Made by a program: the position numbers and the translations under genes
From: Amycolatopsis sp. cg9
GTDB taxonomy: Bacteria; Actinomycetota; Actinomycetes; Mycobacteriales; Pseudonocardiaceae
Direction of reading: 5' to 3'
Assembly: GCF_041346945.1 (NCBI RefSeq)
Contig: NZ_CP166850.1
Span: forward strand, 9,160,501 to 9,224,500
DNA: 64,000 bases
Notes under the pieces: generated by a model
What the model saw: only the letters and a program-made list of their open reading frames with translations
What the model was told of the DNA's origin: nothing
Databases searched by the model: none
Shown: positions 54,527 through 63,943 of the stretch, one piece after another
How the letters are laid out: every line of letters starts with the position of its first letter
How positions within the stretch are numbered: the stretch's first letter is position 1

Positions 54527-56360
54527 AACCCTGGTCATCGACGCCGACTACCTCGTGTACGCGGAACCCGACGCGCTCTTGCTGGCACTGCATCAGACCA
54601 GCAGCGATACCGGCGCGCTCACGGCTGCGGTCTACCGCTGCACCGCTGATATCCACCGCCACCTACCGCCCCTACGACGGCGCCAGATCCTCGCGACTGA
54701 CGCCGCACGTTTCGGCGCATCACGACTCCAGCACCACCTGTCAGCGCCGCTTGTGTGGCGACCACGCTGGGCAACCGGACAGCAAGCCGCCCACGCTCTC
54801 CACGCCACCTTCACCGGCAACTTCAGCCCGGTGGAGGCGGTAGCTTGCACCACCCTCGACAACCGTCCCGTCATCGTCACTGGCAGCTACCATGGCCCCG
54901 TACGTGTCTTGGACCTCGCCACCGGGGAACAACTCACCACCATCGTCGGCCACACCGACTCCGTGCAGGCGGTGGCCTGCACCACCCTCGACAACCGCCC
55001 CGTTGCCATCATCGGCGGCTATGACTTCACCGTTCGGGTCAGGGACCTCGCCACCGGCGAACAACTCACCACCTTCACCGGCCACACCAACTCCGTGAAA
55101 GCGGCGGCCTGCACCACCCTCGACAACCGCCCCGTTGCCATCACCGCCGGCATCGACGGCACCGCGCAGGTCTGGGACCCCGCCACCGGGCAGCAACCGC
55201 TCACCACCTTCACCGGCCACACCGGCCCGTTGGAGGCGGTCGCTTGCACCACCCTCGGCAATCGCCCGGTTGTCATTACCGGCGGCATCGACGGCACCGT
55301 TCGGGTCTGGGACCCCGCCACCGGGAAACAACTCACCACCTTCACCGGCCACACCGGCACCGTGCAGGCCGTGGCCTGCACCACCCTCGACAACCGCCCG
55401 GTTGTCATTACCGGCGGCATCGACGGCACCGTTCGGGTCTGGGACCCCGCCACCGGGAAACAACTCACCACCTTCACCGGCCACACCGGCACCGTGCAGG
55501 CCGTGGCCTGCACCACCCTCGACAACCGCCCCGTTGCCATCACCGGCGGCTTAGACGGTACCGCAAGGGTATGGCGATTTACGGTCGATACGACTCATCC
55601 ACCCGCAACCCCTGGTCATTCTGCCGGGATCGTGGCTGTGGCATGCGGTGAGCTTGCTAGCGGGCCAGTCGCGCTCACTGCCAGCCAGGACAAAACCGTA
55701 CGGGTCTGGGACCTCGCTACTCGCGAAAAACTCACGACCTTCACCGGCCACGCCAGCACCGTCGAGGCAGCTGCCTACGCCCGCCTCGACGACCGCCCCG
55801 TCGTCATCGCTGGCTGCTACGACCATGCCGTACGGATCTGGGACCTCTCCACCGGAGCACAACTCACCACCTTCACCGGCCACACCAGCCCCGTCAACGC
55901 GGTGGCTTGCGCCACCATCGGCAACCGCCCCGTCGCCATTACCGGCAGCCGCAACGACATCGTAGAGATTTGGGACCTCGCCACTGGAGAACAACTCCGT
56001 ACCTTCACCAGCCACGTTAACGTGGTGGCTTGCACCACCCTTGACAACCGCCCCGTTGCCATCATCGGCAGCCACGACGCCGTACGAGTCTGGGACGTCG
56101 CCAGCGGCGAGCAGCTCGCCACCTTCACCGGCCACACCAGCCCGGTCAACGCGGTGGCTTGCACCACCATCGACGACCGCCCGGTCGCCATCACCGCCAG
56201 TCACGACAACACAGGAAGAGTTTGGGACCTCGCCACCGGCGCCGAAGTCGCCGTCTTGGATTTGCGCAAGATCGGCGCCCTTGCGTTAGGCCCTAACGGC
56301 GAGCTTCTGATCGCAGCCGGCTGGGACCTCATCGTGTTCGACCCTATTGCGACACACTGA
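54527..56360 (+). CDS. WD40-repeat C-terminal half of the split caspase-STAND gene
   Basis: Reading in the +1 frame gives LVIDADYLVYAEPDALLLAL then eleven or twelve 42-44-residue WD40 units (FTGHTGTVQAVACTTLDNRP, GGIDGTVRVWDPATGKQL type) ending at 56360. This forms one or two beta-propellers that should sense a ligand and control the STAND-caspase. No SD or start of its own is evident, so it depends on frameshift correction: a sequencing error, a programmed slip, or real inactivation. Confidence 0.85.
55264..55527 (+). repeat. Two identical 132-bp WD40 units
   Basis: Starting at 55264 and 55396, the sequence (beginning GCCCGGTTGTCATTACCGGC) repeats over a 132-bp period, equal to one 44-residue WD40 repeat, with practically no differences. 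This implies very recent duplication. Confidence 0.85.
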
Positions 56361-56421
56361 CACCGCTCGGAAGGAGCGTGCGTATCTGCCCAAAGACAAC
56401 TCGGCACCAGATCAAGGTCGA

Positions 56422-57705
56422 TCACGAATCGGGAGCACCCGTTTTGTCGTCACTGGTCGCAGGAGACTGTCCGTCCTCGCTCCGGGACGCGAGGTAGGAA
56501 GCCACCTCGGCCGGCACCGAAGTGGCGAACTTTGCGCAGTCAAACCCGGTGTCCCCACCGAGCTCCACGCCGTCGAACTCGGCATTCCCGCCGAACTCTA
56601 CCCCAGCGAATCCGGCAACCCCGCCGAACTTCGCCCGGATGAACACCGCATCCCCGCCGAACTTCGCGTCGCCGAACCACGCGTACCCGCCGAACTCTAC
56701 CCCAGCGAATCCGGCATCCCTGCCGAACTCCGCCCCGGTGAACACGGCTTCCCCGCAGAACTTCGACCGGCCGAACCCGGCGAACGCGCCGAACTTCGCC
56801 TGAGCGAACCCGGTGGCCCCGCCGAACTTCGCCTCACTGAACCAAGCGTCCCCGCCGAACTCCGCCTCGCCGAACTCGGCATCCCCGGCGAACTCTGCCC
56901 CGGCGAACTCGGCTGGCCCGCTGAATTTGGCTCGGGTGAATGTGGCGTCGTTGACGCGGCACGTACTGAGGTCCAAGTCGATGAGAACCGCTCCGGTCAG
57001 GTCAAGGTTCATGCCTGCCCAGAAGGTCGCGGGCAGATGTTTCTGATCACCGTGGTAGAGATGGCGCACGAGCAGCCGTTGCGCGGTGAGTCGCACCTCG
57101 CGTTCTTGGCGCGCTTCATCCTCGACGTCACCGCGGGTCGGCAGCTTCGGGATGTCGCGGGCCGCCGAACCTGCTCCACAATCCGCTGACCGCGTCCTGT
57201 GGAGAAGGGGGCGAGGCAGCCCCAGCCTGAGCACCGGGGCATCGCCGGGAGGCACGTAAGGCGCGCGCAGGTATGCGCAGAGCACGTCGACCACGTTCTG
57301 GCGTTGGCTTGGGTTGTCCTGCCCGACGCGGGCCAGCGCGTACAGGCCTCCGTGCCGGACTGGTGCCTTCTCCGAGCCGAGCTGTTCGACGGCTTTGACG
57401 TACAACTCGGTGAGACGGCGTTCGCGGTTGTCATGCTCAGTGGCCCACTGCCGTCGCCCGGTCAGGATCAGGGCGACGATGCCACCGGTACCGGCACCAA
57501 CGGTCAACCCGGTCTTGATGACCTCGATCCGGTCCTTCGGGTCGTGTCCGACATCGACAAAGGTCAGCAGGGTGATCAGCGCAGTAGCGGTAATCAGCGC
57601 GACAGGCAGGACGATGACCAGCGTGGCCCACCACCACGTACCGCTGCGCTGATCCCACCACCGTCGAAGCCCAACGGGGCGGTTCTTGTCGTCGTTTGCA
57701 CTCAT
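56422..57705 (-). CDS. Membrane protein with pentapeptide repeats (paralogue 3)
   Basis: This is a 427-aa protein from ATG 57705 (GGAGG about 12 nt upstream); the longer upstream frame lacks signals. Two helices (WWWATLVIVLPVALITATAL; VGAGTGGIVALILTGR), family block (LTELYVKAVEQLGSEKAPVR, GLYALARVGQDNPSQRQNVV, DVLCAYLRAPY), and about 30 pentapeptides (AKFGG, AEFGG, VEFGG). It shares the arrangement and key motifs of paralogues 1 and 2. Convergent with the WD40 half-gene, with only 61 bp between. Function unknown. Confidence 0.85.
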   Translation of the reverse strand: MSANDDKNRPVGLRRWWDQRSGTWWWATLVIVLPVALITATALITLLTFVDVGHDPKDRIEVIKTGLTVGAGTGGIVALILTGRRQWATEHDNRERRLTELYVKAVEQLGSEKAPVRHGGLYALARVGQDNPSQRQNVVDVLCAYLRAPYVPPGDAPVLRLGLPRPLLHRTRSADCGAGSAARDIPKLPTRGDVEDEARQEREVRLTAQRLLVRHLYHGDQKHLPATFWAGMNLDLTGAVLIDLDLSTCRVNDATFTRAKFSGPAEFAGAEFAGDAEFGEAEFGGDAWFSEAKFGGATGFAQAKFGAFAGFGRSKFCGEAVFTGAEFGRDAGFAGVEFGGYAWFGDAKFGGDAVFIRAKFGGVAGFAGVEFGGNAEFDGVELGGDTGFDCAKFATSVPAEVASYLASRSEDGQSPATSDDKTGAPDS

Positions 57706-57932
57706 GGCCAGAACGTCGCCTCCGGCCTGCTCCACGTAACAGAGAACTTTCCGCCGCACCACCAGCCGCCGATGACAACCACGATCTGTTTGTGCAGCTA
57801 CCGTCGGTCGTCTGTTGGTGTAGCACATGTACTCGATCGTGCGATATTCGCCAGCACTGGAGTTGACATCGCACATCACGGTCGGCGTCGACTAACGTAC
57901 GTGAGATGCGAAGCGCGGCGAGCCACGCAGAG

Positions 57933-60332
57933 TCACCGAGCTGGGCCGTCGAGATTCTCGACGAACTCGAGAGTAGGTGCACCGATCGCAGACCACTCGA
58001 ACTCTCGTACTGCATCGGCGATCGCCATACGAGTCGCGGCCTGCCAGGCTTCAGCAGTGGTCGCGAAGATCAAGAGATCGGCCCGCAGCAAGCGCGCAAT
58101 CCGACACTTCTTGATCGTCTCAGCCTTCCTCTTCTTGTTTGCACCGTCGAGGTGATCCGCACTTTTGCACTCTGCCACGATCAACGTATTACCGCGGTAC
58201 GCGATCAGGTCGATCTCAGCACTGGGCTTGCCTCCTTCCACGAACGTGATCTCGGCGAGGTCCCGGTATGACTCTTTCCCGCGTGCGGCGAGGGCAAGTT
58301 GTCCTGCCAGCAATGCCGGAATCTCGCCGTGTTCCTTGAGTAGGCGCCGCGCGATGGGATGTAGGTCGTAGAACCAAGTTGGCTCCTCGACGGGGTCGTG
58401 CCAACTCGTGCGGTCAAGGTCGTTGACCGCGTCGCAGCGCACACAGACCCACCGCTGCCGTAGCTTGTCGACTGCCTGGAACTGCACCTCATCGCACGTC
58501 GCACATCTCAGCACGAGCCCTCGCGTAAGGACGCCCGCACGCAGAACGGGATCCAACCTATCGCGTACCTCGCTGGCTGTGAGCGGACCGCTTCGCGCAC
58601 AGATGCCAGCGAAACTCAGGACCCCTTCACCAGCTTGGATTCGCACTCCATCATGAGCGGGATATGCCTCGCGCGTGCTGTTACCTTTCGCTTGGAAGCC
58701 GCGCAGTGCCGGAAGCAGCGGACCAGCGAACAGGTCGAGAAAGGACTCACGGCCGCCGAGCATTCGCCCTAATTGAATTGTATGACCGCCTGCGCCTTTG
58801 ACGACGGTGGAGTAACCGTTTTGCCGAGCCTTCGCTCCTACCCAGTCGGCAAGGCTCAAGTCTTTGAACGCCGGTCGCGGGATTCGGTTAACCTGCGGGA
58901 TACCGCCGATGACGAAGTCGAATCTGCGGGATCGATGGCTGATGCCCTGACGGCTGCTCCGAGCCAGCGTGAGCCACGGATTGGTGACTTCTGAGAATAA
59001 GGAGTGGCCCGGCAGACCGCGCCCGAGCACACTCATACTCGGCTGCCACGCGAAGTCGATATGCCAAGTCAGCTCGGTATGTGCGGCGAGGTCTGGGTTG
59101 AGCAGGGTTGCCGGCGGCGAGGGCGCCGCCATGGATCGTGTACCCGTGTCTTCAAGCACGATGGGTACGGGGAGCGCATCGTCATACTGTTCATCGACAG
59201 CGAGGTGTGAGGTACCTGTTCGCCTCCAGGGCAGTTCGCCCACGGGCACCGGGCGGCTTAAGTGGTCTGCGTCGGAGGAAACCTCTTCTGCTCCGGGGTC
59301 TCCGAAGAAGCGGTCGTGCACCGATTGGACGTCCCCAGTCGTGCGCGACGCGGAGGTAAAGAGCATTGACCCCGGCTGGTGGCTCACCTCATCGAGCAGC
59401 TCTGCCAGGCCGACGTGCAGTCCCCACGAAGGTCGGTCCTCGTCGGCGCCAAGCGCGCTTGGGAGCCAGGCACCCCGGCCGTAGGTCAGTTTCCAGAGAT
59501 GAGCCAACGCGAAGTCGTCGACACTGTCGCCGATGACGATCAGCGCTGGCTCGCCGCCGGGAAAACCGGAGTAGACTCGCTCGATGCCCGCCATTGTCCG
59601 CCGGTGCGATAAAGGGGCTTCGTGCGGGAAGATGCTTGTCGCGACGGTCGGGAACCACACGAGATCCATCGGTAGCTCCGTCGGCGAGCCGCCGAGCAGC
59701 CATTGCGCCAACCGAGCGACCGTTGGCCGGTCGAGATCCGGCTCGGACGCGCCGGGGTTCGGCGGTTCAACGACTCCGGCGTGCGCAGCGACCGCGGCAC
59801 CGACAGTTCCGCCCCAATTCGGTGGGCATGCCAGGACGTGACCGGTTTCAGCGCCCGGAACATCTAAGGCCCGGGGAAAGTCTTTGGACGGTCCGCTGAA
59901 CGATCGGAGCGCCTCGCGGGGTGTGTCTTCCGCCGGCTGAAAGTACGGCGAGCAAACCTCCGCGACCGTATCGCGAGCTTGCAAGTCACCAGCCGTGACC
60001 TGTCGAGTACTGAGCGCGCCAGCGAGCAGCGTGGCATATTCCCGGCTCTCGCTCGGCGTCCTGCCGCCGCCGAACTTGTCGCTGTAGGCGATGTCCTCGA
60101 CGCTCCGAGGGGAGGCGACGACGAAGTCGGGGTCGTAGGCCTGGACGGCATGCAGGAGCACCGGATTTACGACGCCGTCGTGGTGGGGTATGAGAGCGAA
60201 GCCCGCTCCGCCCCAGACTTGGTTGGCTAGATACAGCGCGCGGCGGGCGTGGTAGGACCAGAACTCGCCACCATCGAAAACCATGGCGACGCGCGAGGGG
60301 CGGAGGCCTCGCTTGAGAACGGAATAAGCCAT
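57933..60332 (-). CDS. Large protein with zinc finger and C-terminal PD-(D/E)XK nuclease
   Basis: From ATG 60332 the protein has 799 residues (GTG 60350 also possible; neither has a strong SD). The N-terminal part is alpha/beta-rich (VAMVFDGGEFWSYHARRALY, ANQVWGGAGFALIPHHDG, YDPDFVVASP) and belongs to no family I recognise. Near 605-635 a zinc finger (LRCATCDEV, WVCVRCD) is seen, followed by the nuclease core: EIDLIAYRGNTLIVAECKSA supplies D near 707 and E-C-K near 722. The layout suggests a single-gene defence or restriction factor that recognises DNA and cuts it; inference. It is surrounded by decayed fragments. Confidence 0.8.
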   Translation of the reverse strand: MAYSVLKRGLRPSRVAMVFDGGEFWSYHARRALYLANQVWGGAGFALIPHHDGVVNPVLLHAVQAYDPDFVVASPRSVEDIAYSDKFGGGRTPSESREYATLLAGALSTRQVTAGDLQARDTVAEVCSPYFQPAEDTPREALRSFSGPSKDFPRALDVPGAETGHVLACPPNWGGTVGAAVAAHAGVVEPPNPGASEPDLDRPTVARLAQWLLGGSPTELPMDLVWFPTVATSIFPHEAPLSHRRTMAGIERVYSGFPGGEPALIVIGDSVDDFALAHLWKLTYGRGAWLPSALGADEDRPSWGLHVGLAELLDEVSHQPGSMLFTSASRTTGDVQSVHDRFFGDPGAEEVSSDADHLSRPVPVGELPWRRTGTSHLAVDEQYDDALPVPIVLEDTGTRSMAAPSPPATLLNPDLAAHTELTWHIDFAWQPSMSVLGRGLPGHSLFSEVTNPWLTLARSSRQGISHRSRRFDFVIGGIPQVNRIPRPAFKDLSLADWVGAKARQNGYSTVVKGAGGHTIQLGRMLGGRESFLDLFAGPLLPALRGFQAKGNSTREAYPAHDGVRIQAGEGVLSFAGICARSGPLTASEVRDRLDPVLRAGVLTRGLVLRCATCDEVQFQAVDKLRQRWVCVRCDAVNDLDRTSWHDPVEEPTWFYDLHPIARRLLKEHGEIPALLAGQLALAARGKESYRDLAEITFVEGGKPSAEIDLIAYRGNTLIVAECKSADHLDGANKKRKAETIKKCRIARLLRADLLIFATTAEAWQAATRMAIADAVREFEWSAIGAPTLEFVENLDGPAR

Positions 60333-60472
60333 GGGCGGTGCGTCAGTCACGGGGTTACACAACCACAACGGGTCGTCGCGGCGGACTACGGTGTCGGAAG
60401 AGAACTTTGTCAGCCTCAGCGGGCGCGGGTGCTGCCTCAGCGGGGGACTGGGCAGCACCCACACCCGGCCCG

Positions 60473-60614
60473 TCAGATGACACCCAGCTCGTGCAGCTTG
60501 ACGTACGCATAGAACGCGCCGCCGCTGACGAGGAGCAGCCAGCCGAGGTATCTCAACACGGCGAAGGCGCGGATCCCCTGCCTCCGGGTCGGGTTCGGCG
60601 CCGAGCTGTCGCTG
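60473..60614 (-). pseudogene. C-terminal fragment of membrane protein
   Basis: The minus frame ending at 60473 reads RRQGIRAFAVLRYLGWLLLV followed by SGGAFYAYVKLHELGVI. This is a coherent amphipathic plus transmembrane tail. Upstream the frame becomes antisense to the DnaE2 fragment, so the rest of the gene is missing. Family unknown. Confidence 0.4.
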
Positions 60615-60639
60615 AACCTGCCTGCGCCGCAGGCCGGCG

Positions 60640-61170
60640 AGCCGGACCCGGCCGGGTCCACCTGCTTGTGCTCGCCCGGCCACAGGAGGGCTACCACCGC
60701 CTGTGCCGCGTCATCTTCCACGCCCAGATCGCCGGCGGCGAGAAAGGCCGCCCCCTCTACAACCTCGAAGAGGTGGTCGACGAGCTGGCCGGGCACGTCG
60801 TCGTGCTCACCGGCTGCCGCAAAGGCCCGGTCCGCCGGGCGCTCGCCCAGCACGGCCGGGCCGCCGCGCGAGCCGAGCTGGAACGGCTGGTCGACTGGTT
60901 CGGCCACTCCCACGTCGCGGTCGAGCTGATCAACCATCGGCTGCCGCTGGACGACGCAGCCAACGACGCCCTCGACGACCTGGCCCGCGAGCTGCGGCTG
61001 CCGACGGTCGTGTCGAACACGTCCACTACGCCACCCCCGCCGACGCACCGGTCGCCGACGCGGTCGCCGCGGTCCGGGCGCGCCGGTCGGCCGAGGACCT
61101 CGAGGGGTGGCGGCCGCCGTCCGGGCAGGCGTTCCTGCGGTCGGGGATGGAGCAGCGGCGCCGAACGCCC
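60640..61170 (+). pseudogene. dnaE2: Fragment of DnaE2-type error-prone polymerase
   Basis: The frame reads VLARPQEGYHRLCRVIFHAQ, GGEKGRPLYNLEEVV, HVVVLTGCRKGPVRRAL and LRLPTVVSN, all PHP-domain motifs of DnaE2; after a one-base loss near 61017 the neighbouring frame continues with VHYATPADAPVADAVAAVRA and AFLRSGME. Polymerase domains are missing. A short internal piece only, ending where the inverted recombination-site modules begin. Confidence 0.75.
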
Positions 61171-61184
61171 GCTCCATGTCCATA

Positions 61185-61440
61185 CGTCAAAGCTTACGCT
61201 TGTATGCGGCAAAACTTACGATCTGGAAGGAACTAATGCGGAGACCTACTGCAAGTTTTGCCGCACCGAGCAGGCAAACGGCGGATCGGGGTTGTCGGGA
61301 TGATGTCGCCTGCATCACCCCGGCACCTCCAACCCGTCGCGCAGTACATTCACCCCAATGACGTCAAAAGTTACTTCGAGAACCGGCTTTTATTGCACTC
61401 AAAGTGCAAGTTATGCCGTCACGGGATGTAATCTTTGACG
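61185..61440. mobile_element. Pair of inverted 79-bp recombination-site-like modules
   Basis: Left module 61185-61263 on the plus strand: CGTCAAAGCTTAC, 9 bp, CGGCAAAACTTAC, 31 bp, GCAAGTTTTGCCG. Right module 61440-61362 on the minus strand: CGTCAAAGATTAC, 9 bp, CGGCATAACTTGC, 31 bp, GTAACTTTTGACG. Spacings (13-9-13-31-13) are identical though spacers differ, and the two modules face each other across 98 bp. Direct 13-mers 22 bp apart plus one inverted copy look like recombinase binding sites at the two ends of a small, perhaps non-autonomous element. It is AT-richer than its surroundings. Confidence 0.7.
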
Positions 61441-61605
61441 TGAACCTTGCTGAGGCGGTACGACGACCCCGCGCACAGCACGCTGATCGGGTGACGCAAG
61501 GGCCGAGAAGCTACCCGCGCGCTCCCTGACATTGGTGTCGGTCTGGCGAAGTAGTCGTGGCTGGTCGAAAAGTGGACGAAAACCAGACATAGCCGGTCGA
61601 GCGAT

Positions 61606-61856
61606 GTGCTCGACCAGCGCGACCCCGAAGACCAGCTCGGCCCGTTCCGGCCTCCGCTCGGAACCCCGCACGCAACCATCGACGCCCTCCGCACCCTCGG
61701 CGCGGCCGCCACCGGTACCAACCCGGAGCTCCGCGGGTTCTAGGCGCACATCGAGAACCTGGCCGGACTGCTGCTCGAAGGCACTGTTGCTCGGCGTTGA
61801 TCCGTAACACCCTCGCCAGGCTGCGCGACGCCCCATACCAGCACGGCGGACTCTGA
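61606..61856 (+). pseudogene. Broken copy of the small gene that starts at the right edge
   Basis: GTG 61606 reads VLDQRDPEDQLGPFRPPLGT then IDALRTLGAAATGTNPELRG, a TAG at 61741-61743, then HIENLAGLLLEGTV and, after a frameshift near 61790, ALIRNTLARLRDAPYQHGGL to a TGA at 61854-61856. The intact relative starts at 63944 (NPEDELGPFRPPLG). It lies 24 bp before the 183-aa gene, so the two were once probably an operon. Confidence 0.65.
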
Positions 61857-61880
61857 CCACCGACCGAGAAGAGAAACCGG

Positions 61881-62432
61881 ATGTCCACCCCCGTCGACAC
61901 GCAGCTGCTCACCGACGTCACCGAGGCCGCGCGCAGGCGCGCGGGCTGGTACGGCCGGACCTACCTGAAGGAGACGGCCGCGCTGCTGGGCGACCTGCCG
62001 GAGGCCGACCAGCGGCACGGCGTCGCACCGGACGAGTGGGACAACGTCGCCAATCTGGCTGGTGCCGCCGCGGACGTCCTGTGGCGCCAGGACAAGTACC
62101 ACAAGACAACCGAGACCGCCGCGGCCATGCTCGCGCTGCTCCAGCACGTGGAGAACGCACTCGCCGCGAACTGGGGCGCTGACGCCGAGCACCCAGAGGA
62201 GTGGATGCTCGCGCTCCCGCACATCGACACCAGCCCAGTCATGGGGTGTAACGGCGACGCCCAGCTCGTCATCACCATCGACGGCACCGGCGGCTGGCTG
62301 CTCACCATGAGCGACCCGGCGCACGGCAGAATGACGCGCGTGAACACCGTTTACGCGCCGTTCGACGCAGCCGGCGCCGCCGAAGTCGCCGTCCAGGTCA
62401 ACCGCGACCCCAGCAACCCGCTCCCCCGCTGA
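61881..62432 (+). CDS. Conserved-looking unknown protein
   Basis: This is a 183-aa protein with SD-like GAGAAGAG upstream of ATG 61881. N-terminal helices (DVTEAARRRAGWYGRTYLKE; DEWDNVANLAGAAADVLWRQ) and a beta-rich C-terminal half (AQLVITIDGTGGWLLTMSD). No membrane segment or catalytic motif is apparent. Follows the broken small gene and precedes a membrane protein by 17 bp, so probably co-transcribed with it. Confidence 0.7.
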   Translation: MSTPVDTQLLTDVTEAARRRAGWYGRTYLKETAALLGDLPEADQRHGVAPDEWDNVANLAGAAADVLWRQDKYHKTTETAAAMLALLQHVENALAANWGADAEHPEEWMLALPHIDTSPVMGCNGDAQLVITIDGTGGWLLTMSDPAHGRMTRVNTVYAPFDAAGAAEVAVQVNRDPSNPLPR

Positions 62433-62449
62433 TAGACGAAGCTGAGCCG

Positions 62450-63037
62450 ATGTTTGCTAAGCGCAGGCCAGATGCACGAAGAACGGTCTTGGCACGTGTC
62501 GTGAAGTGGTTGCTGGTTTTCATCGGAGGCGTCTGGTTCCTCGGGGTCGTGATCATCATGGGCGCCCTCGGCGGAGGGATCGTCACTCACTGGCCCGGCG
62601 TCGCCGGTGACGAGGTGGTGACGTCTTTTGCTGCCTCTGCGTCATCTGCGCTATTTCTGCTGGCCATCGCCGTCGTGACGTACCCCACCTTTAGGGGTAA
62701 CCAGCGCGCGGCGGTACACCAGGTGACCTACGGCGACAAGATCGACGAGGTCAAATCTCACCTCACGCGCACCAGGGATTTGCTGAGCGAACTCGAAGAC
62801 GACCTGACCACCAGAACGGCACTGCTTGAAAAGACCCAGGAAGACGCCGAACGGTACGAACATCTGGCATCACTCAACGCCGAGCAAGCCAAGGCCATCG
62901 ACGACCTGGTGGGCAGGCAGTTCAAGCGGCAGGGCCGGGCGGACGCGATCTATTGGTGGGCCGCCCTCGTGATCGCCTTTCTGTCCGGCATCGTCGTCAA
63001 CGCGATCACGCCCACCGTGCTCAGCTGGTTCTCGTAG
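62450..63037 (+). CDS. Membrane protein with central coiled coil
   Basis: This is a 195-aa protein. Two helices at about 18-45 (WLLVFIGGVWFLGVVIIMGA) and 60-82 (AASASSALFLLAIAVVTYP), a long coiled coil with heptad Leu/Glu (DEVKSHLTRTRDLLSELEDD through EHLASLNAEQAKAIDDLVGR), and a C-terminal helix (IYWWAALVIAFLSGIVVNAI). The topology resembles small membrane proteins near conflict operons. Family not recognised. Confidence 0.75.
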   Translation: MFAKRRPDARRTVLARVVKWLLVFIGGVWFLGVVIIMGALGGGIVTHWPGVAGDEVVTSFAASASSALFLLAIAVVTYPTFRGNQRAAVHQVTYGDKIDEVKSHLTRTRDLLSELEDDLTTRTALLEKTQEDAERYEHLASLNAEQAKAIDDLVGRQFKRQGRADAIYWWAALVIAFLSGIVVNAITPTVLSWFS

Positions 63038-63103
63038 CATCACGCGTAGCCGGCGTACGGGCTCCCTGGCGGGGAGAGCTGGCGGTCGAAGTCGGCGCGG
63101 GAG

Positions 63104-63478
63104 TCAATCCGGCTGCGGTTCGTCCCCAGACTCGGTCTCGCAGTGCATCGCCGGGTCCACTGGCATCCGAAGGTCGATGTTCATCCGCCCGTTCTGGGAC
63201 ACCAGCTGCATCTCGACGACGCACCACCAGTCCCCGGAGACCGTGAGGAACTGCTCGACCGGGCGCCCGAGTGTCCAGCCGCCGCCGACGCCGAATGCGC
63301 GAACCCAGATTGGCGTCGTCCTGCCCCAGTCGAGCCGTCGCGGCAAGAGGATCAGAGTCGTGTCGGCCTCGACGTCGACCGGCGGGTCTTTCGGGCGCAC
63401 AGCTTCGCGCGTCCCCTCGAACCGCGGATCCTTCCCGAACACGTGTTCGATAATGCACGGTGGCTGACACTTGGGCAA
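63104..63478 (-). CDS. Unknown small protein
   Basis: This 124-aa ORF reads ADTTLILLPRRLDWGRTTPI, GGWTLGRPVEQFLTVSGDWW and CVVEMQLVSQNGRMNIDLRM: alternating strands with Trp/Gly turns, compatible with a small beta-barrel. Acidic tail. No domain recognised; the start is uncertain because the first 25 residues are atypical. Confidence 0.5.
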   Translation of the reverse strand: MPKCQPPCIIEHVFGKDPRFEGTREAVRPKDPPVDVEADTTLILLPRRLDWGRTTPIWVRAFGVGGGWTLGRPVEQFLTVSGDWWCVVEMQLVSQNGRMNIDLRMPVDPAMHCETESGDEPQPD

Positions 63479-63608
63479 TTGCAGTCAGGACGACCGACCC
63501 GACACTCCTCCGGATCGCCGAATCCGTGCTTCCTGCCGATCAGCTGGTCGGGGCGGCTAAGTCATGAGGGCAGTCGCCGACCTGCCCGCGTGAAGAAAGG
63601 GGACCCTC

Positions 63609-63815
63609 GTGGAACTGGTCAAGGCCATCGTCGTCTTCGGTGTGCTCGCGCTCCTGCTCGCCGCGGGCGCCCGGCTCGCCTGGCAGCAGCCCACTCTGCG
63701 ACTGGTCGTCATTCTCGGCATGATCCTCGTCGCCGTGCTCGCGCTCGTGCTCGGCTACCCGGACGTCGCACGGGAGATCTTCGGCGGGGGAGCGGGCGCC
63801 AGCCTGGCGAAGTAG
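63609..63815 (+). CDS. Small two-helix membrane protein
   Basis: This is a 68-aa protein. GTG 63609 follows AAAGGGG. Helix 1 VVFGVLALLLAAGARLAW and helix 2 LRLVVILGMILVAVLALVLG, short polar tail. Function unknown; it precedes the small gene at the right edge by 128 bp. Confidence 0.65.
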   Translation: MELVKAIVVFGVLALLLAAGARLAWQQPTLRLVVILGMILVAVLALVLGYPDVAREIFGGGAGASLAK

Positions 63816-63943
63816 TCGCGGCCGGACGAAACGTTGACAAAACGGGACGCGACCGGCCGAAAGGCGCACGGACGGGTGAACCTCCCTGTGAAATGTCCGC
63901 AGATTGCTGCGTTTTTTTCTAGAGGTGGAGCAGGCTGGTCGCT

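Noticed and set aside
60350..60683. 117-residue N-terminal extension of the PD-(D/E)XK protein
   Set aside because: It is Arg/Pro-rich, antisense to the DnaE2 fragment and overlaps another fragment; conserved-looking sequence begins at MAYSV.
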